A stretch of 64,000 bases of DNA from Moraxellaceae bacterium (GTDB lineage: Bacteria; Pseudomonadota; Gammaproteobacteria; Pseudomonadales; Moraxellaceae). The DNA lies in NCBI GenBank assembly GCA_020697295.1, contig JAJFBF010000043.1, forward strand, positions 1 to 64,000, read 5' to 3'. The notes beneath the pieces are model-generated. The model saw only the letters and a list, made by a program, of their open reading frames with translations, had not been told where the DNA came from and made no database searches. Position numbers and translations under genes: made by a program. This document shows, piece after piece, positions 27,192 through 34,849 of the stretch (the first letter of the stretch is position 1; each line of letters begins with the position of its first letter).

Positions 27192-29390
27192 TCAAGCCCC
27201 GCCCGCCGCCGCCCGCGCCCGGTGCAGTTTTTTATAACTCTCGATCAGGCGCAGATGCCGGTCCAGCCCCTCCAGTTTCAGGCTCGTTGGCGTCAGCCCG
27301 TAAAAGCGCACGCTGCCGTCCACTGATCCCAGCGCGGCGTCCATGCGCTCGTCGCCAAACATCCGGCGGAAATTGCCCGTGTAGTCGTCCAGTTCCAGGT
27401 CATCGGCCAGTGTCACTTCCAGCACCAGGTTCAGGCACTGGTAAAACAGCCCGCGCTCGACGGTGTTGGTGTTGTACTGCAGGAAGGCCTCGACCTTGTC
27501 CTTGGCTTCCTCAAACCGCTTGAGGGCCAGGAATACCAGCAGCTTCAATTCCAGGATCGTCAGCTGGCCCCAGGGCGTGTTGTCGTCGAACTCGATGCCG
27601 ATCAGCGTCTTGATGTCGGCGTGCTCATCCTCCGCGCTGTCTTCCAGGCGTTCGACCAGCGCCGCCAGGGCGGCATCGTCCAGGCGATGCAGGTTCAGGA
27701 TGTCGGCGCGGAACTGCAGCGCCTTGTTGGTGTTGTCCCAGACCAGGTCCTCCACCGGGTAGATTTCCGAATAGCCGGGCACCAGGATGCGGCAGGCGGG
27801 GGCGCCCAGATGCTCATACACGGCCATGTACACCTGCTTGTCCAGGCCCTCCAGGATGCCGAACAGCGTCGCCGCCTCCTCGGCATTGGAGTTCTCGCCC
27901 TGCCCGGAAAAATCCCACTCCACGAATTCAAAGTCTGATTTGGCGCTGAAAAAACGCCACGACACCAGGCCGCTGGAATCGATGAAGTGCTCCACAAAGT
28001 TGTTCGGCTCGGTCAGCGCGTTGCTGTTGAAGGTCGGCGCCGGCAGGTCGTTCAGGCCTTCAAAACTGCGCCCCTGCAGCAATTCCGTCAGGCTGCGCTC
28101 CAGCGCCACCTCCAGGCTGGGGTGCGCGCCAAACGAGGCAAACACCCCGCCCGTGCGCGGGTTCATCAAGGTGACGCACATCACCGGGAAGCGGCCGCCC
28201 AGCGAGGCATCCTTCACCAGCACCGGAAAGCCCTGCGCCTCCAGGCCACGGATGCCGGCGACAATGCCGGGAAATTTCGCCAGCACATCGGGCGGCACGT
28301 CCGGCAACGCCAGCTCGCCTTCCAGGATCTCGCGCTTCACCGCGCGCTCAAAGATTTCCGACAGGCACTGCACCTGCGCTTCGGCCAGCGTATTGCCCGC
28401 GCTCATGCCGTTGCTCAGGTACAGGTTCTCGATCAGGTTGGAGGGGAAGTACACCACCTTGCCATCGGACTGGCGGACAAAGGGCAGCGAGCAGATGCCG
28501 CGTTCCGTGTTGCCCGAGTTGGTGTCGTAGAGATGCGAGCAGCGCAGTTCCCCGTCCGGGTTGTAGATCTTCCGGCAGTGGGCATCGAGCAATTCCCGCG
28601 GCAGCGAGTCCGCGCGGCCCGGCTTGAACCATTTCTCGTCCGGGTAATGCACAAAGTCGGCCGTGGCGATGTCCTCGCCCCAGTACTGGCCGTCATAGAA
28701 GAAGTTGCAGTTCAGGCGCTCGATGAATTCGCCCAGCGCCGAGGCCAGCGCGCTTTCCTTGGTAGCGCCCTTGCCATTGGTGAAGCACATCGGCGATTGC
28801 GCATCGCGGATATGCAAGGACCACACGTTCGGCACGATATTGCGCCAGGAGGCGATTTCAATCTTCATGCCCAGCCCGGCCATGATGCCCGACATGGTGG
28901 CGATGGTCTCTTCCAGCGGCAGGTCCTTGCCCGGAATGCGGGTGCTGGTGCCGGAGGCCAGGTTCGGCATCAGCAGCGCCTGCGCATCGGCATCGATGCT
29001 CTCCACATGCTCGATCACGAATTCCGGGCCGGCCTGTACCACCTTCTTGACCGTGCAGCGCTCGATCGAGCGCACGATGCCCTGGCGGTCCTTCTCCGAC
29101 ATGTCGGCCGGCAACTCCACCTGGATCTTGAAGATCTGCCGGTAGCGGTTTTCCGGATCGACGATGTTGTTTTGCGAGAGGCGGATATTGGCGGTGGGAA
29201 TGTCACGCGTCTGGCAGTACAGCTTCACAAAATAGGCCGCGCACAGCGCCGACGACGCCAGGAAATAGTCGAACGGCCCCGGCGCCGAACCATCGCCCTT
29301 GTAGCGGATGGGCTGGTCGGCCACCACCGTGAAGTCATCGAACTTCGCTTCCAGCCGGAGGTTGTCGAGAAAGTTGACCTTGATTTCCAT
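27192..29390 (-). CDS. OsmC-YcaO fusion protein
   Basis: 732 aa from the ATG at 29390 (MEIKVNFLDN). The N-terminal ~135 residues look like an OsmC peroxiredoxin-type domain (GDGSAPGPFDYFLASSALC carries one of the two OsmC cysteines; the second expected Cys may be the one in SIERCTVKK). The YcaO domain follows at about 180-560, with the nucleotide-binding signatures GKGATKESALASALGEFIERL and SEIFERAVK. A helical C-terminal region (about 600-732) completes the E. coli YcaO-like length. YcaO domains activate amide backbones with ATP; the stand-alone E. coli type is linked to RimO-dependent methylthiolation of ribosomal protein S12. No peptide precursor or cyclodehydratase partner is nearby, so RiPP biosynthesis is unlikely. 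Confidence 0.92.
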   Translation of the reverse strand: MEIKVNFLDNLRLEAKFDDFTVVADQPIRYKGDGSAPGPFDYFLASSALCAAYFVKLYCQTRDIPTANIRLSQNNIVDPENRYRQIFKIQVELPADMSEKDRQGIVRSIERCTVKKVVQAGPEFVIEHVESIDADAQALLMPNLASGTSTRIPGKDLPLEETIATMSGIMAGLGMKIEIASWRNIVPNVWSLHIRDAQSPMCFTNGKGATKESALASALGEFIERLNCNFFYDGQYWGEDIATADFVHYPDEKWFKPGRADSLPRELLDAHCRKIYNPDGELRCSHLYDTNSGNTERGICSLPFVRQSDGKVVYFPSNLIENLYLSNGMSAGNTLAEAQVQCLSEIFERAVKREILEGELALPDVPPDVLAKFPGIVAGIRGLEAQGFPVLVKDASLGGRFPVMCVTLMNPRTGGVFASFGAHPSLEVALERSLTELLQGRSFEGLNDLPAPTFNSNALTEPNNFVEHFIDSSGLVSWRFFSAKSDFEFVEWDFSGQGENSNAEEAATLFGILEGLDKQVYMAVYEHLGAPACRILVPGYSEIYPVEDLVWDNTNKALQFRADILNLHRLDDAALAALVERLEDSAEDEHADIKTLIGIEFDDNTPWGQLTILELKLLVFLALKRFEEAKDKVEAFLQYNTNTVERGLFYQCLNLVLEVTLADDLELDDYTGNFRRMFGDERMDAALGSVDGSVRFYGLTPTSLKLEGLDRHLRLIESYKKLHRARAAAGGA

Positions 29391-29886
29391 GCGGGTGCCT
29401 TGTGTCGGGTTTTCGGGCCTGCTGTTCGCGGGCCGGCAGAGGTTGTCTGGCGCAGCGTGCCTGTCAGGGCTTGCCCGGCAGAAGTTGCCTGGCAGGCCTG
29501 TTCGGGCAGGGCTCGTCTGGCGGGCGTACTCCAGCTGAAGTTTTCCGGCCGGGCTCACCGGGAAAGGGGCGCCAGGCAGGGTACGCAGTGCAGGTGCGCC
29601 AGGCACAATGCGCAATGCAGGATACGTCTGGCCGGGTACGCCGGGCACAGGCTGGCTGGGCTGAAGCTTGCTCAGGGGAGGGCCGACCGGATTTTATCCC
29701 TGTCCTTGTGGAGGAGGTAAGGCCTGTGCGCGCCGCTGAAAAACGGCCAAGTGCTCTTGCACAAATAGCCTGACATGAGCCTGGGCACCGGTCCAGCGTG
29801 AAGAGGGAAGGAGTGCAGCAACTAATCCCGGGGAGCAAACCTGAAAGTGCTCAGCCACAGCAGCAATTCTTCAGTCGGCAAGGAAT
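29391..29886. repeat. gene-free region with degenerate ~21-bp repeats
   Basis: 496 bases between the OsmC-YcaO gene and its upstream neighbour. From about 29425 to 29660 variants of GGCAGRRGTTGYCTGGC recur in loose tandem. The YcaO reading frame stays open through this stretch, but the low-complexity translation and better start at 29390 argue it is non-coding. Confidence 0.5.
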
Positions 29887-31131
29887 TCAACTCAGCTGCC
29901 CCCCGCAAAGCCCCTCAACCCGCCGCGGAAAACCACTCCAGTCCGGCGCCACCACCGCCTGCCCGCCATAAGCCTCCCCCAGCGCATTCGCGGCCTCCCA
30001 CAAGAGCCGGTAGGGCGCCGGCGCCTCCGCCATCTCGCGCGCCGTCCGCTTCGCGTCAATCGTAGCCTTGAGCTCGCGCTCCTTCGCCTCCGCATGGGCC
30101 TGGGCCCTCGCCACCACCAACTGCATCAGCACGTCACGATCCGCGTCCATCATCCGGCCGCCGGGGCACAACCGCGCCTCACCGTTTGCCTCCAGCCGGT
30201 CCAGCAACAGCGGGAGCACCTCCTCACTGACAACTCCCCGCTCGTTCAGGCCATGAGGGGCAAGCTGCCCCGAAAAGTTCCCGGGCTCCAGCGCATCCCA
30301 GAGCAGCTTGGCAGTGATCATCGGCATGGCAACGCCCGCAAAATGCCGCTCCATCAATTCGCGCAGCAGCACGCGGTCCGCCTCGCGCAGCGGCTCGTTC
30401 GCGGCAATGAGGGGAGACGCGTCCACGCCCCTGGCCAGCCCGGTGATCCATCCGGAAAGCCGGGGCGCATGGCCTCGCGAAGGCTCCTGATGCCGGGCAT
30501 AAGTCCATCCCGTTCCCCAGAGGCGTTCCCGCTGTTGTTCCGCGCGCACCAGTATCCCGCCCAACTCGCCGGCGCTGGCCCCGCGACCCACTGCCAGCCC
30601 GGCGGCGTATTCCTCCTGCCAGAAATGCGCTTCCGTATGGGCGAGAACAAAAAAGCCGGGCAGCAGCGCCACCTGCAGGACCATCCCCGCCGTGAGCCCG
30701 CGCGGCCAGCGCCGGCCCTCGCGCAGGGCCCGGTACTGCGCCAGCGGCGCGAGGACGATAAAGGGTAAAAATACCGCACAGGTCAGCACCGCCACGACCA
30801 GCGACGCCCCGCCCGGAGGCCCCTTGAAAAAGCCTGCGCGTTCGCCCGGCGAAGCGGCCATGCCGACAAGCAGAAGCAGGATCGCCACGGCGATACCGAG
30901 CCCGGTGACGAGCGCCGCCCGGTGGCGAAAGAGCCGGGCCAGCAAGGCCACGTCCACGATCACGCCACAGGCGACGGTCAGCATGAGGGCCAGCAGCAGG
31001 CCAATCCCGTCCAGCCGCATCTGGCCATAACTCGCCTGTGCGGCGGCGGACAGCGCACACAAGACGAGGAGTAGGCAGGCCTGCGGCAGGCGGCGCGTCA
31101 ACACAATGTCAGCCTCAGCGCTCCCGTCCAT
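29887..31131 (-). CDS. hypothetical membrane protein, about 414 aa
   Basis: The start at 31131 (MDGSAEAD) gives a signal-like first helix (ACLLLVLCALSAAAQA). About five hydrophobic helices fill the first 190 residues, e.g. LLLALMLTVACGVIVDVALL, and TGLGIAVAILLLLVGMA. The remaining ~220 residues are soluble and helical, with Arg/Glu-rich stretches near the end. I recognise no family. It overlaps the upstream GFA gene by 17 bases, which suggests co-transcription with the GFA and SRPBCC genes. Confidence 0.65.
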   Translation of the reverse strand: MDGSAEADIVLTRRLPQACLLLVLCALSAAAQASYGQMRLDGIGLLLALMLTVACGVIVDVALLARLFRHRAALVTGLGIAVAILLLLVGMAASPGERAGFFKGPPGGASLVVAVLTCAVFLPFIVLAPLAQYRALREGRRWPRGLTAGMVLQVALLPGFFVLAHTEAHFWQEEYAAGLAVGRGASAGELGGILVRAEQQRERLWGTGWTYARHQEPSRGHAPRLSGWITGLARGVDASPLIAANEPLREADRVLLRELMERHFAGVAMPMITAKLLWDALEPGNFSGQLAPHGLNERGVVSEEVLPLLLDRLEANGEARLCPGGRMMDADRDVLMQLVVARAQAHAEAKERELKATIDAKRTAREMAEAPAPYRLLWEAANALGEAYGGQAVVAPDWSGFPRRVEGLCGGQLS

Positions 31132-31462
31132 TGTAATGCTGCACCGGCAGCGCCTCCGGTTCGATCCCCTCCAGGCAGCGCACATTGACCGCGGCCATGG
31201 CCTGGCCATCGGGCCCGGGGGCTTCGCCAAAGGGATGGATGCCGCAGCGCGGGCAGAAGTGATGCTGGATCACGTGCTGGTTGAAGGTGTAGGTGCTCAT
31301 GGCCTCGGCCGGCGTCAGCAGGCGCAGCTGCGCGCGCGGCACAAACCACAGCAGCGCGCCCTTGCGCTGGCAGAGCGAGCAATTGCAGGACAGCACGGTC
31401 CCGATCTCGCCTTCCGCCTCAAAGGCGATCTGGCCACAGTGACAGCTGCCGCGATACATCAT
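31115..31462 (-). CDS. GFA-family (glutathione-dependent formaldehyde-activating/CENP-V-like) zinc protein
   Basis: 115 aa. The GFA fold's cysteines are visible: SCHCG near the N-terminus, SCNCSLCQRKG near residue 28, and CPRCG near 71. These bind zinc in the Gfa family. The name reflects the founding member; most such proteins have no shown formaldehyde activity. The start overlaps the stop of the upstream SRPBCC gene (31459-31884). Confidence 0.92.
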   Translation of the reverse strand: MMYRGSCHCGQIAFEAEGEIGTVLSCNCSLCQRKGALLWFVPRAQLRLLTPAEAMSTYTFNQHVIQHHFCPRCGIHPFGEAPGPDGQAMAAVNVRCLEGIEPEALPVQHYNGRER

Positions 31463-31884
31463 GAGCTTGCTCCTTGTTTGATGCCCGCCTCCACATGGCG
31501 ACGGAAGTTCTCGAGAATCGCCTGCCAGCCCTCGCGCTGCTGTTCGGGCGAGAAAGTGGTTTCAGCCTCGAACGTGACCTCCACCCGCACGCCATCGGCG
31601 TCGCTGGCAAACGTGACCTGCGCACTGCGATCGCCAAAGGCGTACTCGATGCGCTGCTGCGGCACGATGCGCGTGTAGGTGCCCGCAAAATCAAAACCCA
31701 TGCTGCCGTCCTTCGCTTCCATGCGCGAGGAGAAAGCGCCGCCCTCGCGCAAGTCGACAGTGGCGGTGGTGGTATGCCAGTCCGCGTTGGCGGCGTTCCA
31801 CTGCACGATGTCGGCGGGCGTGGTGTAGGCGCGCCAGACTTCCGCAACGGGCGCCTGGACGGTGGTGGAAACGCTGATTTTCAT
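31459..31884 (-). CDS. SRPBCC / AHSA1-like protein
   Basis: 141 aa. Start MKISVSTTVQAPVAEVWRAY and the IVQWNAA, DLREGGAF and EVTFEAE segments match the activator-of-Hsp90-like branch of SRPBCC ligand-binding folds. The C-terminal helix (QQREGWQAILENFRRHVE) is typical. It is translationally coupled to the GFA gene. Function unknown; the fold binds hydrophobic ligands. Confidence 0.9.
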   Translation of the reverse strand: MKISVSTTVQAPVAEVWRAYTTPADIVQWNAANADWHTTTATVDLREGGAFSSRMEAKDGSMGFDFAGTYTRIVPQQRIEYAFGDRSAQVTFASDADGVRVEVTFEAETTFSPEQQREGWQAILENFRRHVEAGIKQGASS

Positions 31885-31928
31885 GGGGTCCCTCCGTGTG
31901 GAGTGTCAAAAATCCTGGGGTGCATGTT

Positions 31929-32657
31929 TCAAAAAAAGCCGAAGCGCTTTTTGGCGGTATTCTTCCGGTTCTCGAGGATAAGGTCGGTGATGCCGTGCTT
32001 GTCGAAGCGGTCCAGCAGCGCATCCGAGCCCTTCCTGAGCTTCAGGTTCATCTCCTCCTCGTACAAGGGGACGATGCTCATGAAGCTGATGGTTTTCTCC
32101 GCATTGATCTCCAGGCTGTGGAAGCCCTGCGGCACCGTGACGGAGGGCAGGATAAGCGCGCCGCACAGCTGCGTGTTGTCCGCAAAGGGCTCGGCCGGAT
32201 CACCATTGGGCAGGGTATGGCCCCAGCCCAGCCACGTGCTGTACTTGTGCGGAAAGCGCGCGAGAAACTTGAGCTGGCGCACCGGCCAGTACCACTGCTC
32301 GTCTTTCAGGGCTTCTTCGTTGAGCTGCCAGTATTCCGGCAGCGTGACCATGAGCTCCAGGTAGCGCGGCACCTCGGCGCCCTCCGGCACTGTCATGGGC
32401 AGGTCGCTCATGCCCGAAGTGACCAGGGTATGGAAGGGGCGCTGCGGCGTCGGCTTTACGTGATGCACATCAATATGGACGGTATCGGACAGCACTTCGT
32501 GAAAGACCATGTCCACCGTGCCGATATGGCGCTCGATATGGTCCGAGATCTGCTCGATGCATTCCTCGCCCTGCGCTGCCTCCCATTCCTTCTCGCCATC
32601 CGTGTAGCGGAAGATCGGGGCGCCGGAGAGGGACACCAGCTTCTCGTCGTGGCTCAT
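31929..32657 (-). CDS. suppressor-of-fused (SUFU) domain protein
   Basis: 242 aa. The body carries SUFU-like features: IEQISDHIERHIG, VFHEVLSDTVHIDVHHVKP, FHTLVTSGMSDLPM and the closing LYEEEMNLKLRKGSDALLDRF. In bacteria, SUFU proteins are known chiefly as immunity proteins of polymorphic toxins, besides many orphans. No toxin gene is adjacent here. The ATG at 32657 is preceded by AGGAGAA. It stands alone, 44 bases from the SRPBCC gene. Confidence 0.85.
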   Translation of the reverse strand: MSHDEKLVSLSGAPIFRYTDGEKEWEAAQGEECIEQISDHIERHIGTVDMVFHEVLSDTVHIDVHHVKPTPQRPFHTLVTSGMSDLPMTVPEGAEVPRYLELMVTLPEYWQLNEEALKDEQWYWPVRQLKFLARFPHKYSTWLGWGHTLPNGDPAEPFADNTQLCGALILPSVTVPQGFHSLEINAEKTISFMSIVPLYEEEMNLKLRKGSDALLDRFDKHGITDLILENRKNTAKKRFGFF

Positions 32658-32804
32658 TATTGTTCTCCTTTTTGAGCGGGCTTGAGGCGGCCAGGCCGGA
32701 ATAGTCGCCTATCGGAGCTGCGGCCGGCCAGTGCCCGAAGGTGGCATGGCGCACAGAATCGGCCGGCTTGCCGTGCGGGGGGGCGGGCCTTGACCGGGCC
32801 TGCC

Positions 32805-32850
32805 TTGACCCCTGCCGGCTCCATCACTAGACTAGTCATCTAACTAGTCA
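32805..32850 (+). promoter_or_regulatory. promoter with overlapping ACTAGTCA operators of the Phd/PIN pair
   Basis: TTGACC (32805) and TAGACT (32828) are 17 bases apart, a plausible sigma-70 promoter. ACTAGTCA occurs at 32831-32838 and 32843-32850, 12 bases apart, each containing the palindrome ACTAGT and one overlapping the -10. This is the layout expected for autorepression by a Phd-type antitoxin. Confidence 0.55.
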
Positions 32851-32869
32851 TTTGTTTGCGGTGGCTCCC

Positions 32870-33127
32870 ATGTCCATCTGGCCCGTCCAGGATGCCAAAG
32901 CCCGTTTCAGTGAATTGCTGGATGCCTGCGTCAGCGAGGGTCCGCAGGTGGTCACCCGCCGTGGCGCGGAAACGGCCGTACTGGTTCCCATGGCGGAGTG
33001 GCGCCGGCTCCAGGCCGCCGCGCGCCCCACGCTCAAGCAACTGCTGATGGCCGATGCCGGCCGCACCGATACACTGGCGCCGGAGCGGGGCAGGGCGCGG
33101 CGCCGTCCCGTCGAAGTCCTCGGGTAA
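32870..33127 (+). CDS. Phd/YefM-family antitoxin
   Basis: 85 aa from the ATG at 32870. MSIWPVQDAKARFSELLD, VVTRRGAETAVLVP and MAEWRRL form the Phd/YefM fold (about residues 1-55). The C-terminal part is Arg-rich and presumably disordered, the toxin-neutralising segment. It is followed 6 bases later by a PIN toxin gene, and preceded by paired operators. Intact type II antitoxin that binds DNA and its toxin. Confidence 0.92.
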   Translation: MSIWPVQDAKARFSELLDACVSEGPQVVTRRGAETAVLVPMAEWRRLQAAARPTLKQLLMADAGRTDTLAPERGRARRRPVEVLG

Positions 33128-33133
33128 GCCGCC

Positions 33134-33550
33134 GTGTACCTGCTCGATACCAATGTAGTTTCCGAGCTGCGCAAGCCCCGGCCTCATGGCGCGGTGATCG
33201 AGTGGCTCCAGTCGGTGGAGGACAGCAGCCTCTACCTGGCTACCGTCACGCTGGGCGAGATCCAGGCGGGCATCGAACTGACCCGGGAGCAGGATGCCGG
33301 CAAGGCCCGGGAAATCGAGGCCTGGCTGGATCTTCTGGCGGATGCCTATAACGTATTGCCCATGGATGGTCCGGCTTTCCGTTGCTGGGCCAGGCTCATG
33401 CACCGGAAGTCGGACACGCTCTACGAGGACGCCATGATTGCCGCGATCGCCAGGGTAAAGGGCCTGACGGTGGTGACCCGCAACGTGGCGGATTTTGCCG
33501 GCTTCGGCGTGAGCCTGCTGAATCCCTTCGAGTTCGGCAGCAAGGCCTGA
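33134..33550 (+). CDS. PIN-domain toxin (VapC/FitB type)
   Basis: 138 aa, GTG start. PIN-domain acidic residues are in place: Asp in YLLDTNVVSELRK (residue 5), Glu in TLGEIQAGIE, and Asp in LYEDAMIAAIA, with a further Asp in NVADF. PIN toxins cleave structured RNA such as tRNA using Mg2+ or Mn2+. Partner of the Phd antitoxin just upstream. The FitB-like ending (NPFEF) fits the FitAB subgroup. It appears complete. Confidence 0.93.
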   Translation: MYLLDTNVVSELRKPRPHGAVIEWLQSVEDSSLYLATVTLGEIQAGIELTREQDAGKAREIEAWLDLLADAYNVLPMDGPAFRCWARLMHRKSDTLYEDAMIAAIARVKGLTVVTRNVADFAGFGVSLLNPFEFGSKA

Positions 33551-33643
33551 GGGGGCGCGCACTGCATCGAATTCATCCTGTCCTCCGGAACTTCCGGACC
33601 TCCATATCATCCGGACCTCCGTGGCCGAGCCGGCGGCCCGAGC

Positions 33644-33853
33644 TCAGCCCTGCGCCGCCAGCTTCCGCAACTCCGTCACCTGCTCCCCGCGAATCCCCCA
33701 GTTGTCCGTATTCACCTCGTCAATGACGACGACCGTGGTGGCCGGGTTCTTGTTCAGCACGTCCTGCAGCAGCTGCGTCACGCCCTTGATCAGCGCGGCC
33801 TTCTGCTCCCTGGTGACGCCTTCGTCGGTAATCTTGATATTCACATAGGGCAT
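33644..33853 (-). CDS. 4-oxalocrotonate tautomerase family protein
   Basis: 69 aa. MPYVNIKITDEGVT places Pro directly after the initiator Met, the catalytic base of 4-OT enzymes. KAALIKGVTQLLQDVLNKNP and VVVIDEVNTDNWGIRG are family-typical. It probably keto-enol isomerises small 2-oxo acids. No aromatic-degradation genes are adjacent. Confidence 0.92.
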   Translation of the reverse strand: MPYVNIKITDEGVTREQKAALIKGVTQLLQDVLNKNPATTVVVIDEVNTDNWGIRGEQVTELRKLAAQG

Positions 33854-33910
33854 GGCGGGACCTCAGGGATTGGTGCGCAGGACTCCGGCCGTCTCGGGAC
33901 CTGCGACTGG

Positions 33911-34513
33911 CTATGACTCACTGGGAAGGGCATAGGAGACCTTGCCCTCCTTGACGGAGATGATGTCTTTCTTCGTGAGCTCCGAAATGATGCCGTCAAC
34001 TTCTGGCTGGGATAGTGATTTTTGAAACAGGGCATTGATGGTGCTGGACAGGGTTTTCAGCGTCCGGGGGTGGGCTGCTTGGCGCTGCGCGAGATTGGCC
34101 ACCACAGCGGAGACACGATCCGGCAGGAATTTGGAGGCGGCAAGCTTCACGACGGGCAGGTCCGGGATTCCCTTGACGCGGTCCGAGAGGATTTTCTGAC
34201 TCTTGAGATGCTGAATCAGGGGATCAAAGCCGGTGTCCTTCGAGACGATATGAAAATAGGCGTCAGGCTCTTTTTCGGCCAGCCTGCCGATGTAATAGGC
34301 GATATGGAAGTCCAGGGCATTGCTGCCATTGCCCGATATCTTGATGTAGGTGGCGCGCTCGCCGAGTTTCTGGAGAGACGAGGCGACCTCGTAGGTCACC
34401 TTGGTCTGACTGGCCCCCACAAAGACCAGAACATGGAAGTGATCCGCCACTAATGCCGCAACGGCATCCGGCTGAACATTCTCATAGTCGATGAGCACAT
34501 AGTTCTTCTTCAT
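33911..34513 (-). CDS. NYN/PIN-like domain protein with C-terminal winged-helix-like region
   Basis: 200 aa. The start MKKNYVLIDYENVQPDAV has the acidic ID-YEN motif of NYN/PIN-like nucleases. Further conserved parts are GNGSNALDFHIAYYIG and HIVSKDTGFDPLI, each bringing an Asp to the predicted metal site. The C-terminal ~60 residues (TLSSTINALFQ to ISVKEGKVSYAL) look like a small winged helix. Such proteins are putative RNases of unknown target. It stands alone. Confidence 0.85.
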   Translation of the reverse strand: MKKNYVLIDYENVQPDAVAALVADHFHVLVFVGASQTKVTYEVASSLQKLGERATYIKISGNGSNALDFHIAYYIGRLAEKEPDAYFHIVSKDTGFDPLIQHLKSQKILSDRVKGIPDLPVVKLAASKFLPDRVSAVVANLAQRQAAHPRTLKTLSSTINALFQKSLSQPEVDGIISELTKKDIISVKEGKVSYALPSES

Positions 34514-34849
34514 TTCGCTCGTTCCTGATGAGCTCTAACGCAGGGTTAACCCCCGTGAACCTGCGTCGCACTAATGGATTCAGTGCCAGGCCCTCAAGCC
34601 CGTAATCTTTCATACTCGACCGGACTTGCCTAGCCCAGCCCCGGGCGCCGCCACCTGTGGCTGTAGGGGGCCTGGTAATGCCCCGCAGCCCCGCCTCAGA
34701 AGCCGAAGGCCGCCAAGGTGACGGTCAGGCGGAACGTCGCCCCACCCCCAAACCCCCACTCCAACCCGCCCCCGCTACCGGCCAGCCGACAGGGGCTACC
34801 GGGGGCTACGGCCGTACGGAATACTACCGGCCACTCCCCCGCACGCAGG
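34514..34849. other. 336-bp intergenic region between divergent NYN and cyclase genes
   Basis: No gene supported. The cyclase frame is open back to an ATG at 34718, but the added residues are Pro/Arg-rich and unlike a domain. C- and G-rich runs occupy 34735-34830. It should hold promoters for both flanking genes; I could not place them. Confidence 0.5.

Noticed and set aside
27192..29390. YcaO gene as part of a RiPP cluster
   Set aside because: No precursor peptide, E1-like partner, dehydrogenase or exporter nearby, and the domain layout is that of the E. coli YcaO type.
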